Of a stretch of 64,000 bases of DNA, positions 51,321 through 60,462 are shown piece after piece. The translations under genes were made by a program, and so were the position numbers. The notes under the pieces are model-generated. The model was not told the origin of the DNA, ran no database searches, and saw only the letters and a list, made by a program, of their open reading frames with translations. The stretch spans positions 1 through 64,000 of the forward strand of contig JAZRFY010000017.1 of the NCBI GenBank assembly GCA_045643885.1, written 5' to 3'. The stretch comes from RGIG4608 sp045643885 (lineage in GTDB: Bacteria; Bacillota; Clostridia; Oscillospirales; CAG-272). Within the stretch, counting starts at the first letter, position 1, and each line of letters begins with the position of its first letter.

Positions 51321-52520
51321 TTATTTATTTTTGTTTCGCAATTCGTAGAATCTCTTGACCATATTAACAAACTTCTGAGCGAGCTTGCCGTCGTCAAGCA
51401 CGCAACGGTAGGTCGTTTTACCGTTTTGAATTTCAATTCTGCATCCAGGCTTGAAGGGAATGGATGCAAACGAGGTAAGGGGTACTTCGATATACGCAGC
51501 CTCGCCGTTTATTGTGCCGTCGATGATGAATTTATCTTGGTTAAGAGTAATTTTTGCTCTGCCGACGTCAAGGTATTTCTTTTTGTTAAAGTCTATCGTC
51601 TGGATGGTCGCATTTGATGAAAGCTCTGAGAGGGAGCCGTCTTCAATGCTTTCTCCCACCTTGCTATAAACCATACGTGCCCAGTCGGAAACGTATATTA
51701 TCTCCTCATTTGTACTGCCGGAATTGTGCAAGAAGCCGTATTCGTCGGATGTGTGTGCAAATCCACACTCGGTACAGTAAAGAGTGTTTTTATCCTTTGA
51801 TCTGATAGTAAACTCTTTTTTACAGTGAGGGCATATGTAAAGAACGTTTTCAAGTCCTTCAACGTTGTCGCCGTTCTTGTATTTAACGCGTGCCTGCTCC
51901 TGCTCTCTGTACGCATCAAAGAGAAGCGCATTTTTAACAAGCTCTTCAACCTTTTCTACGGGCATATTGGGAAGCTCAGCTCTATCGATAAGCTTATAAA
52001 CGTCCATATAAGTTCTACCTGGACGCATTTTTCCACTCCACTTGGGAGTACAGAAATAAGTTCCCGCAGTTCTTGCCACAAAGATATCTGCGTCAAGTCT
52101 TTGCAAGAATGCATAGGTCGATGAGGGGATGGGCGTTGAAAGGCCGTCCTCACACATAAGACCTGCAGGATAAATCATAAGAATTTTATTTTCCTTTATC
52201 GTAGAACGCATTTTGATAACGTCCTTGATAGAGGTCTGAAACTGTTGCTTAGGAATAACTCCCACCTTGTCCATTAGTCCTCTGAAGGGGAGGGTATTAT
52301 AGAATGAGTCGCTCACAACAAAGGTCATAGGACGCTTGGTTGCGCTAACGAGAGTGGTAAAATCAAGGGCAGCCTGATGATTGCCTATAAGTACGATAGG
52401 GCCTTCGGCATTCTCTATTTCATTGCGAATGAATTTCCTTTTGAAAACGAATGAGGAAACAACACCCGCAAGCGCCTTAGCAACTCCGTAAACGAGCATA
52501 TTCTGCTTAGCTTTAGCCAT
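51321..52520 (-). CDS. PlsC-type acyltransferase with zinc ribbon and C-terminal PH-like domain
   Basis: A 399-residue protein. The N-terminal acyltransferase domain has the catalytic NHQAALD motif (His48, Asp53) and the substrate motif YPAGLMCEDG in place of the usual FPEG(T/S). A zinc ribbon follows with Cys230, Cys233, Cys249 and Cys252 (CPHC ... CTEC). The C-terminal 110 residues form a beta-rich domain like the PH-fold tails of other bacterial proteins. It may acylate lysophosphatidate at the membrane, although the appended domains are unusual. AGAAAGAG lies before the ATG. Confidence 0.8.
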   Translation of the reverse strand: MAKAKQNMLVYGVAKALAGVVSSFVFKRKFIRNEIENAEGPIVLIGNHQAALDFTTLVSATKRPMTFVVSDSFYNTLPFRGLMDKVGVIPKQQFQTSIKDVIKMRSTIKENKILMIYPAGLMCEDGLSTPIPSSTYAFLQRLDADIFVARTAGTYFCTPKWSGKMRPGRTYMDVYKLIDRAELPNMPVEKVEELVKNALLFDAYREQEQARVKYKNGDNVEGLENVLYICPHCKKEFTIRSKDKNTLYCTECGFAHTSDEYGFLHNSGSTNEEIIYVSDWARMVYSKVGESIEDGSLSELSSNATIQTIDFNKKKYLDVGRAKITLNQDKFIIDGTINGEAAYIEVPLTSFASIPFKPGCRIEIQNGKTTYRCVLDDGKLAQKFVNMVKRFYELRNKNK

Positions 52521-52574
52521 AATTATCTCTTTCTATTCGGGGATTTTGATAATATATGTATATTTATCGATAAT

Positions 52575-52603
52575 ATTTTAACACAAAATCGCGCTCGTTT
52601 CAA
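52575..52603 (-). promoter_or_regulatory. Promoter of the PlsC-zinc ribbon gene
   Basis: Minus strand TTGAAA (52598-52603), 17-bp spacer, TAAAAT (52575-52580). Confidence 0.65.
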
Positions 52604-52891
52604 TCCTTTATTTTTAAAAATAACAAAATTTTTCAAATTTGTGTATAAAAAGCCAATAATTGACCTTCTACAACGCCCAAGATTTTACAAAAACATTGTG
52701 CATATTGCATATATTTAGATATATAAACATTGAGAAATGTGTACAAAATAATTACCGTTTATGCTACATAAATGCAATTTGTGAAAACTACTTTTTTATT
52801 GGTAAATTTTATGATAATATATATTAAAAGATTGATAATTAATACACATACTGAATAAATATTCGAATACAAGCAAATTACGGAGGACTTT
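52604..52891. other. AT-rich divergent intergenic region
   Basis: No gene or hairpin is evident. It must contain the promoter of the gtrA/beta-glucan unit, but no clear -35/-10 pair stands out. The motif TGTGCATATTGCATA (52697-52711) matches a motif in two other intergenic regions of this window. Confidence 0.45.
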
Positions 52892-53455
52892 ATGAATAAA
52901 ATCAAGCAGATGTGGAATGATTTTGCAGATAAAAATCCCAAAATTGCTCAGTGGGCAAGAGAAGGAGGACTTTTCTTCCTTGTAAGTAACCTTATAACCA
53001 TCATAAGAGGCCTCCTTGTTTCACTTTTGCAGCCTGCTTTTGGATTTTTGGGAAGTGCAGCAATCGGATTTCCCGATTTACAAATGAATATTTTGGGAAT
53101 TGAGTTTTCCTGGTATATCATCGGTGCTAACGAAGAGCAGGGTGGTGTAGCTTATTTCACAGCGTTTTTGATTGCTTTGTGGGTATGTGAAATCATCAAC
53201 TTCTTTATGCAAAGAAAATTCGTTTTTAGAAGCAACGGAAATATCGGTCGTCAAGCGGCACTCTATTTCCTTGCATTTACAGTTGTAACGTGCGTGGTAA
53301 ATGCCATCAGCAATCTTTGGATTGGTGTTGCAAGCAATTTTGTTAGTCCCATCATCTATAACCTCGTAACGACATTTATAACAGGTGGTGTTGCAATGGT
53401 GGTATTCTTCTTTGCAAACAGATTCATCTTCAAGGAATCCGACAAAAAGAATTAA
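52892..53455 (+). CDS. GtrA-like membrane protein
   Basis: A 187-residue protein with four membrane segments and the GtrA hallmark MQRKFVFRSNG after the second segment, plus FFANRFIFK near the end. GtrA proteins are linked to flipping or transfer of undecaprenyl-linked sugars and cell-wall glycosylation. Here it lies 24 bp before a GH16 gene, which is an unexpected neighbour. An inserted loop of about 35 residues follows the first segment. GGAGGAC precedes the ATG. Confidence 0.85.
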   Translation: MNKIKQMWNDFADKNPKIAQWAREGGLFFLVSNLITIIRGLLVSLLQPAFGFLGSAAIGFPDLQMNILGIEFSWYIIGANEEQGGVAYFTAFLIALWVCEIINFFMQRKFVFRSNGNIGRQAALYFLAFTVVTCVVNAISNLWIGVASNFVSPIIYNLVTTFITGGVAMVVFFFANRFIFKESDKKN

Positions 53456-53479
53456 AATTTTTATTAAAGGATAAACACA

Positions 53480-54268
53480 TTGAAAAAAGTATTTAAAAAA
53501 ACGTTAATCAGCAGTACAAGAGTCATCTTGCTTTTGATTGTCATATTAGTTCTTACGGTTTCGTGCAGAGTGCACGCTCCGTCTATGGGTGGTGGAAATA
53601 TAAGACCCTCTGACAAGATAGAAAACAGACTGACTTCCGATGAATACAAGATAGCGACCTTCGAAAACGGATCTCCAAATGGATTTCATTGGAGAAACGA
53701 CAGAGGAAACGGATATCCCTTTAACTGTGAGTTCCGTGGCTCCAACATCTCTTTTGAAAACGGAGTGATGAAGCTGATATTAAATAAGGTCGAAAATAAA
53801 TATATCGGTGCCGAATACAGAACGAATGCAAAGCTTTCATACGGATATTATTCAGTTTCGATGAAGGCTGCAAAGTGCCCCGGCGTTATCTCCTCATTTT
53901 TTACGTACACCTGGGGACCCTGGGATGAAATCGACATCGAGTTTCTTGGTAACAACACAACGATAGTGCAATTCAATTATTACACAAACGGTGTTGGAGG
54001 CCACGAATATTACTATGAGCTTGGCTTTGACGCGTCCGAGGATTTTCACGAATACGGCTTTGATTGGCAAGAGGACTCGATAACCTGGTACGTTGACGGT
54101 GTTGCAGTATACCGTGCGACAGAGGATATTCCTTCAGCTCCCGGTCATATTATGATGAACCTTTGGAATGTAAACGAGGCTGTTTCGGAATGGGCAGGCA
54201 GATTTGATGAAACTCAGCTTCCCGTACAGTCCGAATATGAATGGATAGGATATCAAAGCGTTGAATAA
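53480..54268 (+). CDS. GH16 beta-1,3-1,4-glucanase (lichenase) lipoprotein
   Basis: A 262-residue secreted enzyme. The signal peptide ends near TVSC (Cys29 probable lipid site). The GH16 active-site motif DEIDIEFLG gives nucleophile Glu150 and acid/base Glu154, and the regular-beta-bulge spacing E-x-D-x-E is the lichenase type. A single catalytic domain fills the mature protein. The start codon is TTG at 53480 with AAAGGAT upstream. It would cut mixed-linkage beta-glucan at the cell surface, feeding the GH3 enzyme downstream. Confidence 0.9.
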   Translation: MKKVFKKTLISSTRVILLLIVILVLTVSCRVHAPSMGGGNIRPSDKIENRLTSDEYKIATFENGSPNGFHWRNDRGNGYPFNCEFRGSNISFENGVMKLILNKVENKYIGAEYRTNAKLSYGYYSVSMKAAKCPGVISSFFTYTWGPWDEIDIEFLGNNTTIVQFNYYTNGVGGHEYYYELGFDASEDFHEYGFDWQEDSITWYVDGVAVYRATEDIPSAPGHIMMNLWNVNEAVSEWAGRFDETQLPVQSEYEWIGYQSVE

Positions 54269-54320
54269 AAGAACGCTTAGGATATATATAAAATTATTTT
54301 TTTAAATATAGGAGGAAACT

Positions 54321-57197
54321 ATGAAAAAGAGAATTTTAGTAATGATCGCATTGATGCTTGTAGTGGCTATGTCACTTAGCAGCTGTCAGCTTCTCAACAC
54401 TATCACTGATTTCTTCAGAGAAACATTCGGCAAAGAAGTTGCTTTGACAGATGCTCCCCTTAACGCAGAAATGCTCATTAACTTCGCAGACGGAGCAAAT
54501 CCTGACGTTTTGTTCGAGTCTGACGGTTGGTCAAACGGTGACGTTTTCAACGTTGTTTGGAAATCACACAACGTTCACTATGAAGACGGCATTATGAGAC
54601 TCGGTATCACCGAGGAAAAGGCAACAGCGTGGATCGATAATGCAGAGGTTGAATATAACTATACTGCAGGTGAAGCACGCTCACAGAATTACTATCATTA
54701 CGGTGATTATGAGGTTTCCATGAAGCCCTCTGCAAATCCCGGTACTGCAAGTACATTCTTCGTTTGCACAGGTCCTTATGACCTTAAGGACGGCGTTCCC
54801 AATGCACACGACGAAATCGACATCGAGTTCCTCGGTGACGACACAACACATGTTCAGTTCAACTTCTTCGTTGACGGCGTAGGTGGCAATGAATTTATGT
54901 ACGACCTTGGCTTTGATGCATCCGAGGAATTCCATACATACGGATTCCGTTGGGAACCCAACGCTATCACATGGTTCGTTGACGGTGATCCTGTTTACAA
55001 GGTAACAACAGACGAGGTTGAAGAAGGCAAGAACCTTAATCACGTTGAAAAGCTCCCCTCCACAGCAGGTAGAATTCTTACAAACTACTGGTGCGGTAAC
55101 GAAAGAGCTTGGGGTTGGATGGGCAAGTATGAAGGTGAACAGAACGATAACGGTACAACATATCAGTGGATCAAGACAAGTGCTGAAGGCGCTCCTCTTA
55201 ATCCTCCCGTAGACGTTCCTCCCGTTGAGGGTGGTGACGAAATCGATTGGACAGCAATCGATCCTATCGCTCCTACTTTCGTAACAACACCCGAATATAC
55301 AGTTGAAATCGATGGCAACAAGGCTAACGTAACTTATACAGACGTAAGCGGTAGCGCTTATAAGCCTATTGAAATGGACGTAACAGAGGCAGTTGAAGGC
55401 AAGAACTTCGTACACCTTTTGGTTACAAATAATGGTACAGAAACAGTTAACGTTCGCGTTAATATGTACGATCCCACTCTCACAGGTAACAACACAGCAT
55501 CCAACATCTCCGCTACAATGAACGGTGAAGCTGTAAGAACAGACCTTGAATGGGGTGGCTCATTCTTCGATATTCCCGCAGGTGAAACTGCAGAGCTCGT
55601 TGTACACTTTGGTGTTGGCGGCATTAAGCTTCAGCTTATGATCGACTCCTCCAGAAATGACGGCGTTCTTCGTTCCGGTAACGTTACCATCGAAGATATC
55701 AAATTCACAGCAGTTGGTGAAGTTGAAGCTCCTCATAAGTGCGAGGACGCTGATGAAGACGGCAAGTGTGACGGTTGTGGTGAGGATATGCCCATCGTTA
55801 CTCCTCCTGCTGCAGATCCCGAATCCGGTAACCTTACATCCACAATCGGTGGTGTTGCAGTTCAGCTCGGTGGTAACGTAACAGACGGTTACGGTGTTCA
55901 CGGTGACGAGGAAAACGGCACAATCAGAGTAGAATACACAAATATTTCTACAAATACATATGAAAACGTTTGGGCACAGATTTCTGAGGTTGCTGCAGGC
56001 AAGTCAGAGGTAAGCCTTAAGATTAAGAACAACGGTGAAGCAACAGCTTATATCACAGTTAAGATCGAGGCTGCAGGTGCAGTTGCTCTTATGGAAGGCA
56101 AGATGGAAATCCCCGCAGGTGAAGAACAGACATATACAGGCACATTTGAAGGTGTTGCTGATAAGCTTTACTTCTTCATCGACTCCGGTTGGAGCATGGA
56201 AACAACAACACACGCAGGTGAGGTTGTTATTTCTGAAATCGTATTCGCAGGCGAGACAGCTCCCGATGACGGTGGAGACGAGCCTCATCCCGAAAAGCCC
56301 ACAATCGAATACACAGACCTTTACGTTGAATGGAAGACAGAAAACGCATACGTTATCACAACAACAGATACATATGTAAATGCTGCCAGAATTTCTTATG
56401 AAGGCATGGCTCAGAATTCTTGGGCTAACGTAAATATGTGGGTAGAAGACAAGTCTGCTGATTGCTCAGTATTCAGCATGAAGCTCACAAACCACGGCGA
56501 AGCAACAGTTAGCGTTTGGGTACAGATGAAGGATGGCACAGGTGCTGAGCTCATCAACCAGAACGTTGATATCGCAGCAGGTGCAGAAGAGGTTGTAACA
56601 TTCGACTATACAGGCACAGCTCAAATGATCTTCTTCTTCATCGACTCTACTCACGAGGCAGATGCAGAATCCAACACAGGTGATATCACAATCTCCGAAA
56701 TCAAGCTTGGTAAGGTTGTTGAAGCCGAAGAAAAGCCTCCCGTACAGGAAGAGCTTAGCCTTGAATGGTGGACATCAAGCAATGATTATTCAGTAGAAGG
56801 CAATACAGTTAATTATAACGGTGCAGGTAACTCATATTCATGTGCAGGCGCTCCCATTGATTCCTTGGCATCCGGCAAAACAACATTTACAGTAACTATC
56901 ACAAACAACGGTGAATCCGATTCTCGCGTTCGCGTTGACATCCAGGGTACAGTGAGTGTAGGTAACCACGCGGTTATCAACACTGCTGCAACAGGTGGCG
57001 ACGTTTGGACAGATGCTGAATGGGGTGGCTCAACTGTTACTGTTAAAGCAGGTGAGAGCGTAACTCTCGTTATCACATACGACGAAACAACAGAACGTGG
57101 TGCAGTTACAAATCTCGTGGTAATGGTTGACTCCGGCAGAGGTGTTGCTGATACATTTAACAGCAGTGTTACTTTCTCCGCAATGAGCTTCCAGTAA
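54321..57197 (+). CDS. Multimodular GH16 glucanase lipoprotein with four C-terminal beta-sandwich modules
   Basis: A 958-residue surface enzyme. Lipobox LSSC (Cys22); GH16 lichenase domain at about 50-300 with DEIDIEFLG (Glu165, Asp167, Glu169). Four beta-sandwich modules follow at about 330-475, 510-650, 665-800 and 815-958. Modules 1 and 4 share a W-T-D-x-EWGGS motif and could be carbohydrate-binding. An Asp/Cys repeat HKCEDADEDGKCDGCGED between modules 1 and 2 is like those in the pectinesterase. AGGAGG precedes the ATG. The catalytic domain is close to that of the upstream lichenase, suggesting duplication. Confidence 0.9.
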   Translation: MKKRILVMIALMLVVAMSLSSCQLLNTITDFFRETFGKEVALTDAPLNAEMLINFADGANPDVLFESDGWSNGDVFNVVWKSHNVHYEDGIMRLGITEEKATAWIDNAEVEYNYTAGEARSQNYYHYGDYEVSMKPSANPGTASTFFVCTGPYDLKDGVPNAHDEIDIEFLGDDTTHVQFNFFVDGVGGNEFMYDLGFDASEEFHTYGFRWEPNAITWFVDGDPVYKVTTDEVEEGKNLNHVEKLPSTAGRILTNYWCGNERAWGWMGKYEGEQNDNGTTYQWIKTSAEGAPLNPPVDVPPVEGGDEIDWTAIDPIAPTFVTTPEYTVEIDGNKANVTYTDVSGSAYKPIEMDVTEAVEGKNFVHLLVTNNGTETVNVRVNMYDPTLTGNNTASNISATMNGEAVRTDLEWGGSFFDIPAGETAELVVHFGVGGIKLQLMIDSSRNDGVLRSGNVTIEDIKFTAVGEVEAPHKCEDADEDGKCDGCGEDMPIVTPPAADPESGNLTSTIGGVAVQLGGNVTDGYGVHGDEENGTIRVEYTNISTNTYENVWAQISEVAAGKSEVSLKIKNNGEATAYITVKIEAAGAVALMEGKMEIPAGEEQTYTGTFEGVADKLYFFIDSGWSMETTTHAGEVVISEIVFAGETAPDDGGDEPHPEKPTIEYTDLYVEWKTENAYVITTTDTYVNAARISYEGMAQNSWANVNMWVEDKSADCSVFSMKLTNHGEATVSVWVQMKDGTGAELINQNVDIAAGAEEVVTFDYTGTAQMIFFFIDSTHEADAESNTGDITISEIKLGKVVEAEEKPPVQEELSLEWWTSSNDYSVEGNTVNYNGAGNSYSCAGAPIDSLASGKTTFTVTITNNGESDSRVRVDIQGTVSVGNHAVINTAATGGDVWTDAEWGGSTVTVKAGESVTLVITYDETTERGAVTNLVVMVDSGRGVADTFNSSVTFSAMSFQ

Positions 57198-57239
57198 TAG
57201 CACACATTATTTGCTAAAAAGCAATAAATAAACAGCAAG

Positions 57240-57261
57240 GCGGCTGTCATTTGACAGCCGC
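57240..57261 (+). other. Intercistronic hairpin without U-run
   Basis: CGGCTGTC (57241-57248) pairs with GACAGCCG (57253-57260) with a G-C closing pair. No T-run follows. It lies between the GH16 and GH3 genes and could be an RNA-processing or stabilising element. Confidence 0.5.
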
Positions 57262-57287
57262 TAAGCAATAGATTATAGGAGAAACCT

Positions 57288-60200
57288 ATGAACAAAAAAG
57301 AAAAATCAAAGGATAAAAGCCTAAACAAAGGTATAACCGGTCTTGCTATCGGTATGGCTGTGTTGTTCATTTTCACAATTGTGTTGAACACATTATCCCT
57401 TACAAAATTTGATAACATTTTTGAAAAATTCTTTGGCTCTACCGAGTCAGGTGTTAAGGGTGACACTCTTGGTGCCGACGTAGAATACTACAAGAGTGAT
57501 TTCAACAGTGCAAGTGAGTTATACGCATATGAAGAAAAGAAGGTAGCCGAGATAGCAGAAGAGGGTATCACACTTTTCGAAAACAACGGTGTGTTGCCCC
57601 TTAAGGTCGGCACAACCATCAGTATCTTCAGCCATTCCTCCGTTGACCTTGTCAGTGGCGGTTCAGGCTCGGGATCGGGCTCATTCGAGCTTACAAAGGA
57701 CCTTAAGGAAGGTCTTGAGAATGCAGGTCTTAAGGTAAATGAAACACTTTGGAACTTTTATAAGAGTGGCGACGGCTCATCCTATAAGCGTGGCACAGGT
57801 GTTATCAATTACGGTGCAGACCTTGACTGGTCAATCAACGAATGCCCCTTGAGCGTTATTACAGGCAACCGTGCGGTTATGAATTCACTTGACGGCACAG
57901 TGGCTATGTTCGTTCTCTCCCGTACAGGCGGTGAGGGTGGTGACGAGGCTCGTGATATGGCTGCATTTGGCGGCAAGTCAGGTCAGCATTATCTTGAACC
58001 CGACAAGACAGAGCTTGAAATAATCAAGTATCTTAACGAAAATTTTGATGACGTAATCCTTCTTATTAACTGTAACAATGCGATTGAGCTTGGTTGGGTA
58101 AAGGATTATGAAAATATCAGTGCAGTAATCAATTTCCCCGGTAGTGGTAGAACAGGTACTTACGGACTTGGATATATGCTCACAGGCTATGATGCCGACG
58201 GCAAGGAAATATCTCCCTCCGGTCACCTTGTTGACACTTGGGTATACGATAACTTCTCATCTCCTGCAATGCAGAATATGGGTGACTTCCGTTTCACAGG
58301 AACGGATTATTATTACGTAAACTATAGCGAAGGCATTTACGTTGGCTATAGATATTACGAAACAAGATATGAGGACGTTGTTTTCGGAAGAAGTAACGTT
58401 GGCTCATACGATTATGCATCAACAGTAACTTATCCCTTCGGATACGGTCTTTCTTACACCAAATTCGAGTGGAGTGATTTCAGTATGAGTGAAGCAGACG
58501 AAAACGGTATGATAGATATCACCGTTAAGGTAACTAACGTCGGCTCTCGCACAGGTAAAGAGGTAGTTCAGATTTACGGTCAAGCACCCTATCTTGGCAA
58601 CGTTGAGAAATCTTCAGTCGTGCTTGTAGGCTTTGCAAAGACTAATGATCTTGCTCCCGGTAAATCCGAAACGGTTAAAATCACTGTGGATCTTAAACAT
58701 CTCACGTCTTATGACGTTAATGCAAACGGTGGCAAGGGTGGATATATTCTTGACAAGGGCAATTACTACATAACCGCTGCAAGCAACGTTCACGAGGCTC
58801 TTAACCTTATCATCAATGAAAAGGCAGAGCGCGAAGGACTCACACTTGATGCATCCAAGCTCGTTGAGGGCAAGCAGGACGATTCCTATGCTCGCGACGG
58901 TGAAAGCATGATAGGTGTTCATATTCAGGAAAATTATGATTCCACAACTTATTCTGTAGCCGATGAGGGCTTGCAGACAATCGAAAATCAGTTTAACGAC
59001 TCCACTCTTGAGGATGCAGTATATCTTTCAAGAAGCAACTGGAGTGTCATGGAAAATGAAGGTCTTCGTTACGGAGATATCTCCTCTGTAAACAGCAAGG
59101 CAGAGGTTAACGGAAAGCAGTTCCAGGCAGAGGCATCAGCCGAGCTTTTGGAGGCGCTTAAATCATTCTACTCCCTCAATCCCGACGCAGGCAATGAGGC
59201 AATAGTTGAAGTGGCATTCGGCAAGGATGGAGACGTTGATTTTATCGACCTTCGCGGTCTTGCATATGACGATCCTCTTTGGGATGAGCTTCTTGATCAG
59301 ATCACTCTTAAGGAGCTTTCCAAGCTTATCGACGAGTGTGGATATTGCTCACCTGAGATCAAGTCCATCAATAAGCCCAAGGTAACCGACCTTGACGGCC
59401 CTGCAGGACTTAACGATATCATCGCACACGGCTCAATGCCCATCGGTGAAGGTCTTCAGGCTATGACGTGGCCCACACAGTATATGCTTGCATGTACATG
59501 GAACGTAACTCTTGCAGAGGAGATGGGTAGAGGAATTGCCGAGGATGGCCTTTATTCAGATACTTGTGGTTGGTACGGTCCCGGAATGAATATTCATAGA
59601 ACTCCCTTCGCAGGAAGAAACTTTGAATACTATTCAGAGGACGCTTTCATCTCCGGTGTGCTTGGTTATGCTGAGGTAAACGGCGCTGCTCAAAAGGGTA
59701 TGTATGCGTTTATTAAGCACTTTGCACTTAATGACCAGGAAACGCACCGTGATGAATACGGTCTTGCAACCTTTGCAGACGAGCAGACTATTCGTGAAAT
59801 CTATCTCAAGCCATTTGAGATGACTATTATCGATAACACTGTGGAAATCGATTACAACGAGCCCATCAAGAACGATGAGGGCAAGATAATCGGCTATACT
59901 AAGAAGCAAACAACTGTTCCTGCAGCAACTGCTATTATGACGTCCTTCAATAGAATCGGCGCAACCTGGGCAGGTGGTCATTACAATCTTATCACCGAGG
60001 TTTTGAGAAATGAATGGGGCTTTAACGGCTTCGTTCTTACCGACTATGAGGTAGGCAGAGGCAAGGGTGCTTATATGGATACTATCCAGAGCCTTGCAGC
60101 AGGCGGTGACGGTAAGCTTAAAACAGTTGGTATGGATGCTCTCTTTGGATTCAATATCGCTCAGTATCCTGAATATCAGGAAATGGGTAAAGAGGCAGCT

Positions 60201-60410
60201 CACCACATTCTTTATACAGTAGTTAACTCTGCAGGTGCAAACGGATTCGTTCACGGCGTTCAGTACGTTAACGGATTTGCATACTACAAGATAATCCTTA
60301 TCGTTTGGGATATCCTTGCAGTAGCTGCTCTTGTATATCTTGGTGTCAGAATCAAGAAAAAGCTCAAAATGCCGCGCGTTGAATCTAAATCAGACGAGGC
60401 AGAGGCTTAA
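57288..60410 (+). CDS. Domain-permuted GH3 beta-glucosidase with membrane anchors at both ends
   Basis: A 1040-residue protein. A membrane span (about 16-38) precedes the GH3 C-domain (about 75-385, ending YPFGYGLSYTKFEW), then an Fn3-like domain (about 395-495), a linker, and last the catalytic TIM barrel (about 655-960) with IKHFALNDQET and nucleophile Asp919 in VLTDYEVG. A second span (about 1005-1025) and a basic tail end it. The order is reversed relative to normal GH3 enzymes; such permuted forms are known in ruminal Firmicutes. It would split cello- or laminari-oligosaccharides made by the GH16 enzymes outside the membrane. TATAGGAG precedes the ATG. Confidence 0.9.
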   Translation: MNKKEKSKDKSLNKGITGLAIGMAVLFIFTIVLNTLSLTKFDNIFEKFFGSTESGVKGDTLGADVEYYKSDFNSASELYAYEEKKVAEIAEEGITLFENNGVLPLKVGTTISIFSHSSVDLVSGGSGSGSGSFELTKDLKEGLENAGLKVNETLWNFYKSGDGSSYKRGTGVINYGADLDWSINECPLSVITGNRAVMNSLDGTVAMFVLSRTGGEGGDEARDMAAFGGKSGQHYLEPDKTELEIIKYLNENFDDVILLINCNNAIELGWVKDYENISAVINFPGSGRTGTYGLGYMLTGYDADGKEISPSGHLVDTWVYDNFSSPAMQNMGDFRFTGTDYYYVNYSEGIYVGYRYYETRYEDVVFGRSNVGSYDYASTVTYPFGYGLSYTKFEWSDFSMSEADENGMIDITVKVTNVGSRTGKEVVQIYGQAPYLGNVEKSSVVLVGFAKTNDLAPGKSETVKITVDLKHLTSYDVNANGGKGGYILDKGNYYITAASNVHEALNLIINEKAEREGLTLDASKLVEGKQDDSYARDGESMIGVHIQENYDSTTYSVADEGLQTIENQFNDSTLEDAVYLSRSNWSVMENEGLRYGDISSVNSKAEVNGKQFQAEASAELLEALKSFYSLNPDAGNEAIVEVAFGKDGDVDFIDLRGLAYDDPLWDELLDQITLKELSKLIDECGYCSPEIKSINKPKVTDLDGPAGLNDIIAHGSMPIGEGLQAMTWPTQYMLACTWNVTLAEEMGRGIAEDGLYSDTCGWYGPGMNIHRTPFAGRNFEYYSEDAFISGVLGYAEVNGAAQKGMYAFIKHFALNDQETHRDEYGLATFADEQTIREIYLKPFEMTIIDNTVEIDYNEPIKNDEGKIIGYTKKQTTVPAATAIMTSFNRIGATWAGGHYNLITEVLRNEWGFNGFVLTDYEVGRGKGAYMDTIQSLAAGGDGKLKTVGMDALFGFNIAQYPEYQEMGKEAAHHILYTVVNSAGANGFVHGVQYVNGFAYYKIILIVWDILAVAALVYLGVRIKKKLKMPRVESKSDEAEA

Positions 60411-60425
60411 TTAAATAAAAAACAA

Positions 60426-60460
60426 ACCGAGCTTGGCTTGTGCCAAGCTCGGTGCTTTTT
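60426..60460. terminator. Bidirectional terminator
   Basis: A 12-bp stem (60426-60437 with 60442-60453) followed by GCTTTTT; the minus strand also has a T-run. It separates convergent genes. Confidence 0.9.
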
Positions 60461-60462
60461 GT

